From Castor canadensis (lineage: Eukaryota > Chordata > Mammalia > Rodentia > Castoridae), in assembly GCF_047511655.1 (NCBI RefSeq), contig NC_133391.1, positions 129,674,906-129,738,905 of the forward strand: 64,000 nucleotides of DNA. Reading direction: 5' to 3'. This document shows positions 23,900 to 37,200 of this stretch, in pieces; positions within the stretch are counted from its first letter, which is position 1; the number at the start of each line of letters is the position of its first letter. A model generated the notes under the pieces. It did no database searches, was not told where the DNA came from, and worked only from the letters and a program-made list of their open reading frames with translations. A program made the position numbers and the translations under genes.

Positions 23900-24472
23900 T
23901 GAAGGGTTTCTTCTGTAATCCCTGGAACCTGGGGCTATGCTACATTACATGGCAAAATGAACATTGCAGATGTGATTAAAATATGGTGATCATTCCGGAT
24001 TATTGAGGAGAGTCTAATATAGATATGTGGATGCCTAAATGCAGAAGAGAAAGTCAGAAGAGCAAAGCAGAAGACATGTGGTCAAAGGAAAAGTCAGAGT
24101 GATTCCTAGAATGTAAGATGTTTAATATGCAGTCTCTGAGATGTCAGAGTCCTATGCAATGACTAGAGAGAAGCCTCTAGGAGTTCATCAAAGGCATGAG
24201 AAGGTTCCCAGGCAAACTCTAGGAGGAAAGACTGGTCCCTGTGTGACAGCCAGCAAGGAAATATGGACACTGGTTGTAATTCCACAAGAAACTGCATTTG
24301 GTTAACAACCTAAAAGAGTTTGGAATTGCATTTATTCTCAGAGCTTACAGTAAGAAATCCCTACCGATTTTAGTCTAGTAAGATAAGTAGAATTTCTAAC
24401 CTACAGAACTGTGAGATAATAAATGATTTTTAAGCTGCTAAATTGTAATTTATTATGGCAAGAATGTAAAGC
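23900..24472 (+). mobile_element. MLT1-like LTR, sense
   Basis: TAATCCCTGGAACCTGGGGC, TTACATGGCAAAATG, GCAGATGTGATTAAAAT, then CTACAGAACTGTGAGATAAT near the 3' end are MLT1 landmarks in plus orientation. It is divergent, and only LTR sequence is seen. Confidence 0.8.
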
Positions 24473-24474
24473 CA

Positions 24475-24780
24475 ATACAGGCATGAATAGTTTGAGATGC
24501 TATAATAAAGTGTCACAGACTGGGTGGTTTCTAAAGAACTAAAATTTAGTCCTAATAGTTCTAAAGGTTGATTATCTGAGAACAGAGTGCTGGCATAGTC
24601 AGATTCTGGTGAGGCCAGATGTATCTTCACACAGAGGAAAGAAAGCAGATTAGAGATCCAGTCTCATGACCTAATCACCTCTTAGAGACTCTACCTCCTA
24701 ATATTGCCACATTGGAGGTTAAGATTTCAACATGTGAATTTGGGTGGGAGGACCACAAGCATTCAGTCCATTGCATCAGA
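24475..24780 (-). mobile_element. MaLR-type LTR, antisense
   Basis: TGTCACAGACTGGGTGGTTT at the left and TTCAACATGTGAATTTGGG ... CATTCAGTCCATTGC at the right are the antisense ends of a MaLR LTR. It lies tail-to-tail with the preceding sense LTR. Confidence 0.75.
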
Positions 24781-25810
24781 AGATGGTCAAGGGGCTGCCT
24801 ACCACACTGAGCCTATGCAGAGAAAGAAGGAGTTCCTCATGGTGACATAGCAGATTCTGTAAGCATTTGGGTTTATCTGGGAATAAAGAGTTCTCTCTCT
24901 GCCAATACTGCCAATGGTAGAATTGAGAGGAATGGGCACACTCACCTCCATAGGCCACCACTGGAAATTAGAAATGGTCTGAAAAGGAAAGGGTGAGGTA
25001 AACAGAAAGAATTCTTTAGGAGTGAATAAAGCCGCTTTGAGGGGTTTTATTTCACCATTCATAGTTTATGGGTTTGTACAGTGGGTTGTTGTTCATGGTT
25101 TAACTAGTTCTACTGTGTGTGTGTTTGTGGGGGGGGACTCTGTACTCTCAGATGTCTCTGCTAATGTAAATAAGGCAGCTGCTGCTTTTAGATTTGAAAT
25201 TACTGTTTGAATAGCGAAAAGGGAACAAGTGGAAGAGCAACTATAATGACCTGAATAATAAGAACTGAATAATCTTTTATGGCAAAGAAAACTCTAATTT
25301 GTTTGATATTTGGGAATGCTGTATTAAATTATACTTTCTCCTTTTGTTGTTGTTTTCAGTATTTCACAAAATTGTACCATATAAATACTAGATAAGCCTT
25401 TAAACAACACTTATTTTCAGGTCTCCCCACTAGAGATTCTAAATTGATCAAGGTATAGATAGAGAATCAAGTTTAGAAGCCTAAATCTCTGGGATCTTCC
25501 CCAAGGACTGTCTAAATTTGGTCATTCTTACACATGACTCCCCAGGAGAAAAGACTGTAGATACCATAAAATTGCACTTGGTTTTAATTGTCAGATGATG
25601 GAGTGACCTTAGTGTGATGTTATTATTGAATATTTTAAATTCAAAGTTAGATTCCTTCAGAATACAATCGATTTATTCAGGAGATTGGCTTGGAGAGCAA
25701 ATGGAAATGATGAATAAATCTCAATGAGTTATTATAGTTTTAATATCACACTGCCCTTGAAAGAGTTTCTTTCTCTTCCTTCCTTCCTTCCTTCCTTTTC
25801 TTTCTTTTGT

Positions 25811-25992
25811 GAGACTAGGGTTTGAACTTAGGGATTTGCTCTTGCATAGCAGGCACTCTAGCACTTGAGCCATTTGAAGATAGGATCTCATGAACTATTT
25901 GCCTCGGCTAGCCTTGAACTGCAATCTGCCAGATCTCAGCCTTCCTCAAGTAGCTAGGATTACAGGTGTGAGCTACTGGTGCCTGGTTGGAA
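25811..25992 (-). mobile_element. B1-ID composite SINE with a TTCC-repeat tail
   Basis: This antisense element has an ID-like part (AGGGTTTGAACTTAGGG) then a B1 part (AGCTAGGATTACAGGTGTG). Its A-tail side has evolved into a (TTCC)n run at about 25774-25797. Confidence 0.85.
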
Positions 25993-27429
25993 GAGTCTTT
26001 TACAGAATGATAGTAATTATAGTAATTTTAGAAGAGTGCTAATGAAAGTGTCAGAAGGAAATGTGTAAGTATGCCTTAAAATTAGTTGTATTTTAAACTA
26101 GAGAAAGAGAAGAAGAATGTTCTTGTATTTTCGTCATGTCACATTCAGGTTTTTTTTTTGTGTGTGTTTTAATAAAATTTTATTTATATGCAGGTAGTGG
26201 GCCCTGGGCTACAGGTATGTCCTCACTCCAGATTTAGAAACACTGGGAGTCAGGTTTTGATAATATAAAAAAAAGTCTTGAGAGTATTTTTATCAAAACT
26301 ATTTGTAGCCCTAAGATTTGAATCCATGATCCCCAAGACTCTAATGCAATTTCAAGATAGCCTCCCAACCTTGTCAACCAGCTTTTGACTTCTTGCTTAT
26401 ACTCTCAAATTGCTATCAGTACGAAATTCTCTCTCCCTTTCCTCCTACCTCTCATTGCAAATCCTGACTTCCCTTTTAGGTCAAGAAAACCAAAGGTCTT
26501 TTATGAATGCCATTGTTATGTCAGCTTCCATAATTTCCATAATCAACACCACTTCCCCTCCAAAGTTCTACTTTAAAAGTCCTTTTAATTTTGGTTCCTT
26601 GTCCATTAGTTTACCTGTATCTCTTGATTTTTCTGTTCTATACATAGAGGCAAGGATGAAAAGATGCTGAGAGGTGTGCTAATTTATACTTGCTCTAACA
26701 TGATGCTGGCCACAGGGAATGCATTGCACCTGTGCATCCCAATGAGACAAAGAAGTTAAAGGAGTAGCTGCCAACTTTTCTAAACATGGTAACACCTTCC
26801 TACAAGCAGATTTGTGGCTGGTGAGCAATTTATAATCTCAGCTTTGTTGGACTTGCTAACCACTTCCTTGTTTCTATTACATTAGCTATATATTTTCATC
26901 ACTGTGGAGATAAGGTAATTCTTTTCTCGGTTAGTTTGTAAATTAGAATAAAAAATAGATAATTTCAAATATCTATTGTAATATACTCTTTCAAAAGATA
27001 GTTTTGTTGATTTCACCATAAGCAGTTGTTGGAGGCTCTGTACCCCAGCAGATCAGTAAAAACAACAGGAGAGGAAAAAAAACCCAATCCTCTTGAGTGA
27101 GCTGCATTGAAATTCTTGATGAAGTACATAGGGAGGAGTAGGGAAGAGAGGAAATGGAGTAGAAATTGGAGAATAGGATTAAATGGAGAGGATGTTAACT
27201 TTGGCTTGAATATTTAAATTCTACCTTTACTGGCTTTTTCTTCTTAATTGAATTTTTATTATAGCAGCACTATTCACAATATCCAACCAATGGCTTTTTC
27301 TGGAACACATAATGATGTATAGGTTTCTCATTTGAAAGTAAAATCATCTCTAGACTTAGTCTCGTTCACTTATCTTTTGCTTTTCTTCCAACCCACCCGA
27401 TAGAACGGCATGTTAATCACCTTTCCTTC

Positions 27430-27765
27430 TCTCTGTGACATAATTCTGGAGATGAGTCAATTTAAACAGAGAAAGATTTATTTGGGCTTAAGGTTTTAGA
27501 GGTTTCAGTCCATGGTTGCTTGGTCCTGTTGCTTTGGGCTTATAACAGCATAGAGCCAAGAAGTAAAGAGAGAGAGAGAGAGGAGAGAAAGTGGTCAGGG
27601 TCCCAGGATCCTCTTCAAGGCCAGCCCCAATAACTTAACTTCTATCCACTAGGCCCCACCTCCTAAAGTTTCCACTTCTTTCCAGTAGTGCCATCAGCTG
27701 GGGACCAAGCCTTCAATACATAAGCACCTTGGGGACATTTAAGATTCACACCATAACAAATAGTA
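27430..27765 (-). mobile_element. MaLR-type LTR, antisense
   Basis: AGATTTATTTGGGCTTAAGG, a short GA repeat (about 27566-27590), AGGCCCCACCTCCTAAAG and GGGGACATTTAAGATTCACA follow the order of MaLR LTRs common in rodents. Confidence 0.7.
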
Positions 27766-27944
27766 TCTTGCTTCCACCATGACCAATTACTTCTTTGCCT
27801 AATGTAATCTTTCTTTCTCCTCCATCCATTCTAAAACTGCTCCTGTCAAGTTGATTGGCAATTTTTGTTTAATTTTATATCATTTGAAAATGTAGACCAC
27901 TCTCACTTGATTCTCTGTCCATCTCTTTGGCCATTTGTGCCAGT

Positions 27945-28315
27945 TCTTTTTCTAGTGCTAATAGCACAATATCCCAGACTGAATAAATTACAAAGAAAAG
28001 AGGTTTATTTTGGTTCAGTGTTGAGGGACCACAACATGTCCCTTCTTGTTGGCAGAGCCCCAAGATGACATAGAGCCTCACATGGCAAAAGGCAGAGCAC
28101 ATGCTGAGATCTCTAGTCTCTCTTTCTATTAAGTGACTATTATTCAATCATCGGGTCTCCACCTTGATGACTTATTTAATTCTAATCACTTCCCAAAGGT
28201 ACCACTTCTAAACACCATAGCCAAATTAAGTTTCCACACTCTTAATACCTCACAATGAGGATTCAACTCCAACGTGAGTTTTGGAGGGGACAAACCATAT
28301 TCAAACCATAGCTGT
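27945..28315 (-). mobile_element. MaLR-type LTR, antisense
   Basis: ACAATATCCCAGACTGAATA, AGGTTTATTTTGGTTCAG and GAGTTTTGGAGGGGACAAAC match the same general LTR plan as 27430-27765, in the same orientation. Confidence 0.7.
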
Positions 28316-29182
28316 ATTCCTTTTTTTAAGTCTTCATGAGCTCTCCTTCCTTTGCTACCTATAAATGTTGTGTATGTGTGTTCTCATTTAGCTCTTCTAT
28401 GAAAAACTCTCTTGCATGTCATGCTCTGCTCTCAGAATTTTGGTTATTATCATAAACACAAAAGTTCTGTTTAACTTCAACATTGGCACCAATCAAATTA
28501 TATTGTAATTGTCTCCTTGGTAGGATATTGGTTTTAAATATTGATACAGATTTTCTTCCACATATTTTCTGTACCCATTGCCTTGCTTTAAGACTGAAGT
28601 AATACATTAAAATGGAGAATAGGACTTTTTGCTGAAATTGCCCTGACTTAGAACTAATATACAACAATAAAATCTAACCCTAAAGGAGGGATTAATAATA
28701 TATGAAAAAGAAAAGATGAGGAGCCAATCTCCCCCAGACTAAAGATTCTTTGAACTGGATGAGTGAATAAGGAGATGAGAAGTTAAAGGAGAAATAAGAG
28801 AACCAAGAGGTAAAGTGTTCCTGAAAAGTGTTCAAAGACAGGATCCTGATGGTGGCTTTCATTATAAAAAGTCTTTTTCAATAGGAAGCCAAGGAGAGTA
28901 TGAGTGAACATCTTCTGAAGGTGATAGAAATATTCTGCTTCAGGTCTACTGTCTCAGTGTTATTGAGAAAGAAATACCTAGGTTATAACTTCATTTTAAA
29001 AAAATTAATTCAAAGTCAGGTGATGTTATTGAGATATGAGGATAAAGGTTTATTCTTGCTAAAACCAGTGGGGTCTGGTTGAGCAATAGGAACTTCAGAA
29101 TGAATAGGAAACATATGTAGGTCTCCTGTGCTCTAACCACTGCTAAGATTTTTATCAGTTCATCTGGATGAAGGGGACTGGA

Positions 29183-29222
29183 GTCTCTCTCTCTCTCTGT
29201 CTATATATATTATATATAATAT
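29183..29222. repeat. (CT)n-(TA)n compound microsatellite
   Basis: A short CT run passes into TA repeats. Confidence 0.85.
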
Positions 29223-29904
29223 TTATTTATAGGTCTACATTATATATGTATATATGTAATATTTCAAAGAAGAATTTTGTGAGTTTAATTGAAATGAAAC
29301 AAATTTCCAGTATTCATTCTGATTATTTGTTACACATAGTTATTACAGAATAAATTTAAAAGCTGGTGATTTATTAACTTGTATTATTCTTCTTCACAAT
29401 TGCATGAGTTTATTGAGGGCCAGGACTCAGCTGCATGTTTTCATGTATAATAAATTAGTATGTAGAAGGCATCCTATAAAAATTTGTTGGCAAAATAACT
29501 GTAAGTCCCTTAATTTATTATTATTTGTCTTTAATTCTGATGCCTTGGATACTACCTGCTTTGTCTACCTAGGGGGTGATGCTTCTATCACTGAGTTCAT
29601 TGAGTGATGCTGTGACCCATGTGGATCTTTCTGAACAACTCACTTGGTTTGTTTTCAGTGCTGAATCCTGGACATGGTCCTGAAAGGCATATTAGAATTA
29701 GAGCTGTCCACTAGATTGGTAGCTGGGTATTTTTCCATGCCCTACAGATCATGGTCAAGGGGAGTCTGAAAAAGCATCGCAATTGTTGCCACATCAAGTA
29801 GCAGGCACTAAATGATGTCCATGCCACTCATGAATCCCATCCATGTGTTGTCCCTGCTGACTGGCCCTTTCCTAGACCATGGCAATGCATTGTTAAAATG
29901 ATCA

Positions 29905-30062
29905 GTGGGCTGGGCCTAGTGGTTCATATCTGAAATTCCAGCACTTAGGAGGTAGAGGCAGGAGGATTGAGAGTTTGAGGCTAGCCTGGGATACATAGTG
30001 AGACTCTGTCTCCAAAAAAATCTTGCTAAATAAATGAAATAAAACAAACAAAAAAAGCAAAA
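29905..30062 (+). mobile_element. B1-type SINE (7SL-derived monomer)
   Basis: GGCTGGGCCTAGTGGTTCAT starts a B1 unit that ends in GACTCTGTCTCC and a long A-rich tail, without an ID part. The flanks TAAAATGATCA (29894-29904) and TAAAATGACCA (30063-30073) are a target duplication with one mismatch. Confidence 0.88.
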
Positions 30063-30856
30063 TAAAATGACCATCAGGCCTTAGGCTTCAAATATAGGCA
30101 TGCCTGGTCCTCAGGGAGCAGAGTTCAAGTTCAGTGTTCTGCTTGTGGTTGTTAAGGAGGAAGATTACAAGAAGATAAAAAAAAATCATTAGTCTAAAAC
30201 TGAGAAATTCAGGAATATAGTCTCTTAGATATTTATTGTAATCTTTAAAAATAAAAGAAGATAAAGAACAAAAACCACTTTCCATACAGAATTCACATAC
30301 AAACTGAATACCTAATAGAGCACATACCATTTTTGCACAATTAATTTCAATAAAGATAATTAAAACTTCACAATGTGAATATGCTTTGTAGCTTTAAACC
30401 CAGACAAGAGCTGCCGTGGACACACGAAGAGTCACAATATTTGCTTTGCAGCTGTGGTTCTCAACTAAACATCAGGATCATGATATGAAAGCATTAAGCT
30501 ATTGTCAGTATTTTCTCAAGAGGAGTTCCATAGTGCACTCACTGAGAAGAAGCCAAAAGTGCTCAGTTACAAAGGAGGGTCTTTATCTTTGCATTTCCTT
30601 ATGTCCATTATGGGAAACATGGAGCCCCAGAGAGATCTTTGGGTATACATTTGCCTGGGTGACATTAGATTAGAGAATGTCTCATGGTTTGGTGCACTGG
30701 AAAATGTCTAAATAAACTGCTTTAATGTGGCTTTAAAGCAATTTGTGTTTTGTGGCTGAGCCCAAGGCTGCACAGCACAGGGAAATACGACGATACAACA
30801 ACTTGTTTTCCTCATGGAGACCAAAACACAGGGAGCTAAGCTGCGGAAATTTAAGG

Positions 30857-30892
30857 TTTTTTTTTTTTTTTTCATTTGTGTGTGTGTGTGTG
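30857..30892. repeat. T-run and (GT)n repeat
   Basis: Sixteen Ts, a short spacer and about eight GT units. Confidence 0.9.
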
Positions 30893-31299
30893 CATGTGAG
30901 GGCTTTGGCTGTTTTGAGAAAAACAGTGCTCTTACAGCTGCTAGCCCCTTCACTTTTCTATTCACGGGGTAATACTGTGTTCTTTTCCACTTATTTGCCT
31001 GGCACGATTGCCTCACTGGCTAATTCTTTCTGGGATCATATCTGTGATGTGTGATCTCTCCAGTGGAGCTGCCCTTGACTCTTCCTGTTCTTACAGGTCC
31101 CCATTCTCTGTGCTCCTCTGCGCCAACATAACCCAGCACTTAGATAATAGCTTATACTTTTTCCTCATTCTCATTAGGGACAGAAGCCATATTTCTTCCA
31201 TGTTTGAGCCTCACAGTAGAGCACAGGCATTCAATAACTATGTCACAATAAATGAAACAGTTAATCATACCCTGAGATTATAATTCTAAAGCTGGGTAT

Positions 31300-34200
31300 C
31301 GGCTTCCGGTTTTCTTTCGTTTTAAAATTTGGCACAATGTCTTCAACAATATACCTGTTTTATCCAGCTTCACTTGTGAGTACCACTTTCAGTCTATTAC
31401 ACATATTGTTCACATAGCCTGAAGCCATTTACTATGATTGGCACAACCTCACATGTCAGTTTCTGGTCAAGTGCTATAGACAGAACTGGAGGCTTTGTCA
31501 TGTTCAGACAGCCATGGCCAACTAGAGCCAACTGCACTTCATCGTGACTAAGTAATACTTGTTTTTTTCTTAAAGGAATCATTCCTTACCTTGCCAACTA
31601 AATGAAAAAGAAAAACCAGAATATAATATTAAAATGAGGATTTACCTTAAAATTAAAATGGCAAATAGGAGTTTAGAGTGACTGATCAAACTTAACCTTC
31701 GTATACATAAATATCTATAACTTATTGTAGTCCAACAACTAGGTTTAATTTCTTGTTTTTCACATCTGTGAAGTTCCAGACCATCAATTATGGAATTAAT
31801 GAAGGGGGTTCTAGGACAAATATGTGAGTTTATGATGACATTCTAAAGCGATTTTGTTTCTCCTATATCACCAGTGTGGACAATTGAGAATTGAAATGAA
31901 TATAATATTATTACCATCTAAACAGACATCTATATGTTAGAGTTCCCAGGATTGACAGTGTTAAGTTTACAAAGTACAAGGTTATGTAACAACAAAGTGT
32001 ACATACAAATACAAGAGTAGAAATTCTTAGTAGACAGAACACGAGAACAGCCTGAGAAGAAAAAAAAGTAACTTCTGTATGCACATATTTTTCTTAGGTA
32101 TCTAAGTTAGTTGCTTAATACACTGTTAGAAGAGACTTAGGGAGAATTGTCAATTACAGAAGGGAATGCTTTTATAAAATAAACTCACAGTCATTCTATC
32201 TTGAAAATAAAATTCACAAATCTGAAAGGTAAAATTGACATGTATTTGCAGATACTAACACATTCGGTCTTATTGGGAAAAAAGTACTTTGAATTAGGCA
32301 CAGAGGAGTTTCACATGACACTGATAAGATATTTACTGTATAAATTGCACCACTAGACAAAGACTGCTACAAGAAATTATTTGAATAAGCACACGGCCAT
32401 CAAAGCAGCTCACACATTCAATATAATTCACTCTTTCACACTAGTTTATATACACTGAGTAAGTCATTAAATATTGCACTTATTGGCCCATGAACCCTCA
32501 ATTCTGAGGTGTTGAAAAATAGAAAACAAATCTATTTTTAGAACATATTTCATGCAACATTTAAGACATTTCAGTTCTACGAACACCATTAAATAGTTGT
32601 ACATTTTGACAGCCCAACTGTATCACATCACATCTGACATTAACAATACAGTAACAGGAATTAACAGGACAATTTTCATTCAGCACACTTCCTAGGGATG
32701 ATGAGACAATGCATGGAAAATCATCATATTGACACAGCAAACAATACCCAGACTTCACTTTGATGAGGAGTATAGAACCACTAGTCAGCTGTAGGCCATG
32801 CTCAAGTCCCTGAAAGGCCAGGTGTCTGTGTGGCTCGTGTACCATCTGCACATCTAAGACCAGCATTCACACGCCTAAGCAATCCTTAGTGCCAAACCAC
32901 ATGTACACGGTGATATTTCCATTAAGCAATGAAGTCACAGAAACTCTCAGTTGTCCACAGTGAAGGAATGTATGAACAAGGTGAATGAAATACACAGGTA
33001 ACCCCTAGTCTCATCTTAGCAAGTAATGATTGGTTGAAACTCCACCAATAATAATGGTGAAACTTGAGTCTCATTTTCCATTCCTGATCCTGTCATTCTG
33101 TGCTTAAGAAAACTGAAATGATAAAAAATTAAGAAAACAGAAAAGAAAAATACAAAGAGAGTTTAATTTGTCCACTGGCTAGATGATCTGATCTTAATAC
33201 TCAGGCTTTATGTATGGTTTTGAAATAGTTCATCTGTTATCTAGAATGTTTGCAAAATGCATTTTCTCTCCACTCTGCCTGGGAATTCATTACATGCTCA
33301 ACACAGACTAATCAAATCAGTGTGAAGAATCTGTTTCATGGACACTTTTAAAATAAGATGTGAGTTACAGTTGGCACATAGCAAACGCTCCCTTTTCCCT
33401 AGCACTGAGAAAGCACCATAGATGGAATTTTCCCTTCACTAAAAAAGGTGTCAGTGTTTCTGAGTAAATGTGTGTTGGGAGAGGCAGCCCTCTGCGGGGG
33501 GCCCAAGAGTAAATATTTCAATCTACTAAAGGGAAATATTATTTGACTGGAGTGTCAAACATTTCTAGAAAGGTTTCGAAAATACATTTCTTTATGAAAT
33601 ACCAATATAGGTAGGTACATTTTAGATAAATTCCCCAACTTATTTTCTCCATTAGAAGACACTGTCTTTCTAGAATCTAGAGCCCTTTAGGTGCAGTGTC
33701 CGGGTAAAGGCTTCTTTCTTTAACCTGGTCATTAACTTTATCTTGTACCCAATCTGTCCCAATTAATTCCAGGGAATAAAACAGATTTATGTCTGTAACT
33801 GACTGTTCAAAAATTCACCTAAAATTTAAAGATCTTTAAAAAGCTGACCCTAACACTAAAAGATTTAGTACATCAGCAAGACTTCCCCATTTTACTGGCA
33901 AGCTATATTCAAGCACAGGTAGCATTGACAAACGGTTGAGCTGAGCAGAACTGTAGAGCCTGCATTTCCCAGGAAGTGAGTAGAAAGGTCACATGGGTCT
34001 ATGTTGCTCATGTGCCACCCTGACATAGCACACTGAGTATGCACACAGAGAAACAGGGTTCCAGGGACCTGCTGTGCAGATGGTAATTTAGACAGAAAAG
34101 GTTAATCAGACAGACAGGCCAGCTCCCAAATATGCTTTACCATTCCAACAGTATGGCACAGCATTCCAACAGTACTATAAAGGTTATCAACAGACTAACT

Positions 34201-37200
34201 TTTTGGTCTAGAACAGTTTCAGTCATGAATTTAAAGTGAGATTTATGTCACAGTTCTTCACATGCAACTGCTACCTGTGCTTGGTATAGCTTGGTAGAGT
34301 TTGGATACATTTTTAATACAGTCCTACAAATGCCACACAGGTAACTAAAAGATTGTAAGACAACCTCAGCCATGCACTAAGATTCATGTTGGATAAAACA
34401 CATTACAATGAACCACTGATAATGAACCACAACACTCCAAAATTAATGTCGCTTCATGGAAGTTCAGTTAGTAGTGGAATGCATCTCACTTTAAAAAAAT
34501 AACATAGTACACCTGAAGGTTTACTGTTAGCATAGATGCCGTTAAAATTAGAAGTTTAAGTTGGCTCCTGAAAAATGACACATGTGCTGTAGAAACAAAA
34601 GGCCTATAGTTAATTTGGGAAAGAGTGAAGTAGGAGAAATACATATTTTTAATGGAGCATATTGATGTCTTGCATAATTCAAGTTGTTTATTTTGTAGAA
34701 CTGAATATTCACATTTATCACCACAATGCTTCCACTTTCTGCTACAACTGAAAGGCATCATCACAGCTGCATTTTCAAATACAAATTTCAGCACTTACGC
34801 ATCCAGCAGTGAAGGGATAATGAACTTTGAATAAATGAATTACTTGCTTCTTATAGTCATTAGAGGTTCTTCACAGCAAAGGCTATTCAGAGGGGGTGAC
34901 ACAACAAACCGATTCATTGCCCTGAAGTAATTCTTCCTGCAAGCTCATAGCAGTGATGCTAATGGTTAAACTACTATCTTAGGACACACCTCATGAACCT
35001 TCCACACCCACTCACATTCCAAAAGGCTGAAATGCTGATTCACCTCAAGGATGACTATTCAGGTTAAATAATTTCCAGTCCAATTTCTTAATTGCATTAG
35101 GAAAGGAAAGAGATGAACCAACACCACAGCTCTTGGAAGCATCTGCTAGAAGCAGTAAAGGCTTATTCCTAAATGTATTTTGAGGAGTGGGAGGTCCTCA
35201 AATTAGTACATGAGATACTAATTTCATTGCATCGAAGACCACAAGAGATGATGTCTAAGATTTAGAAACTAACACAAGTGTATGCTTTGAAAGGTGTCTT
35301 GCTCTTTCAAATACAAATTTGGTTAGGGCATTGCTAAAAATGACTTTTAGATATTTAGACTCTTGCAGAAGGAAGAATAGTGTGTACATGTGAATACGTG
35401 TATAGCGGCCAAAGGCTTAAAAACCTTGGGATTGTGATGTCAGAATTTGCAAGTAATGCAGCTTGATGTCAATGGAATCTCTCTGCGTTAACCTGGGCTT
35501 GTTCCTTTATTAGCCAAAATTGAAACCAGGATATCTTGATGAGATCAGGTACAGAGAATGCCATGCCATAGTGTACTTTCCCTTGAGCTTCACGACAACC
35601 CTCAGTGGGAAATTTTCTTTGAATTATATGGAATGAAATTCACAGCAGGGTAGGAGTTTCAGAACTGAGAGTCAATGAGGATAGTTGTGCTTCCAGTGGG
35701 GTATGGAAAATAGAAAATATTAATGTTTCTTGGCAAAGACAGTGTGGCTACTGTTGCATCATTCTCCCTTTAGTGGCACACAATGGTCTAACATTGCAAG
35801 GCCTGATACTGTGTGTAAGTGGATAGTTGGCTTAGATCTTCCTGTCAAGGGACAATTAATTGCAAGAGCAATCTGCTCTTCAGAGAAATTTTCAAATGAG
35901 CAAAACTTGGCTCTTTCCATCTTTGACCCTCTTTTATTTTGCTTTCAACTTTATGACAATACATATGTAAATAACCTCTAAAGAAGCCATCTAAAATATC
36001 CTATTTAAGCCTTTTACATCTATCATATGGATGTGTGGATGGGGCTATGATGGAGGGTGGGAAGGGTTTCCTGGCTTTACTATTTCATATTAGATTGTGA
36101 AATTGAGTTATACAGCTGTATCATTTAATAAGATCACATCCTGGCCCAGGTTATGGAAATATGACAGTGTCATGTAAACAGGCTACTATCATAAACAAAT
36201 TTGTTCTTATGCCCCATTTCTCTCTTTTCCTTCATTTCAATTTCTGTGATTTTGAATCTGGTTGCCTCATTAAGCTTTAATAAAACATTAATGCTTTCTT
36301 GTCTTCAGTAAGCTAAGGCTTGTCTTGCAGGGTGCCAAAGTGGAAATTTGCTATCAATTATTGGTTCTGAAACTAAGAAGTTAAGAAGTAACATGGATGT
36401 ACTTAAACATCCCAAGTGCTCTCCTACAATTTTCATCATTAATGTACCTGTCTTATTCCCCGACTTACAGGCATTTGTTCTCCAGAGATACCTACATATA
36501 TACACATATTTTCCAATCAATACTCACGTTCAATAAACCTGTACCCAATACTTGCATGAGAAGTTTCTCTATTTTTAAAAAGAGGGGAAAATATGTAACA
36601 GAACCTCCAAAAAAAGAGAAAGCCCACTTAATGGAAACCATCCTTTCAAATGTGCCAAGAATTGCCTGATACCTTCCTAAAATTCTTGCTGCAAATATAC
36701 TGCTGACCAGTGATAAAGATCCAAATTTCCCACCAGGGCTCAGCAGACCTGGTGGGATTTATTGTTTTCTTATTATTTATATGTGGTTTTCTGGAAATCT
36801 GGGGTAAAAATCTGGATATTCAAATGGTTTCCTCTCTTTCTCAAAGTATTCTGGATTCTAAGGGTTTCAGTAACTCTTAGGTGTGAGGAGTCTTCTCTGT
36901 GTAACTTGAACATGTTTAGAGATTTACATAGGGGAATTTGCTTGAGAATTATAAATATCTTGGTTGAGTAACATTAAAGATGAAAATAGTCATTTTCTTA
37001 GCTTGGGACCCACTGAAGTATTCAAACAGCTTCCTAAATTGGTAGAAGAAGTTGCTGAGGTTTGAACAGAAGGCAAAGGTTGGGGGAACAAATCTACCTT
37101 GTATAGGAATAGGAACCCTAATCATTTTCAACTTAACCTCTATTCCAAGAGTTGACGGTGGTTCCAGAGAGCAAAGGTGTGATGGTGGTGGTGGTGGTAT

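Noticed and set aside
27250-27290. AGCAGCACTATTCACAATAT, similar to a piece of L1 ORF2
   Set aside because: About 35 bp only with unrelated flanks; too short to call an L1 fragment.
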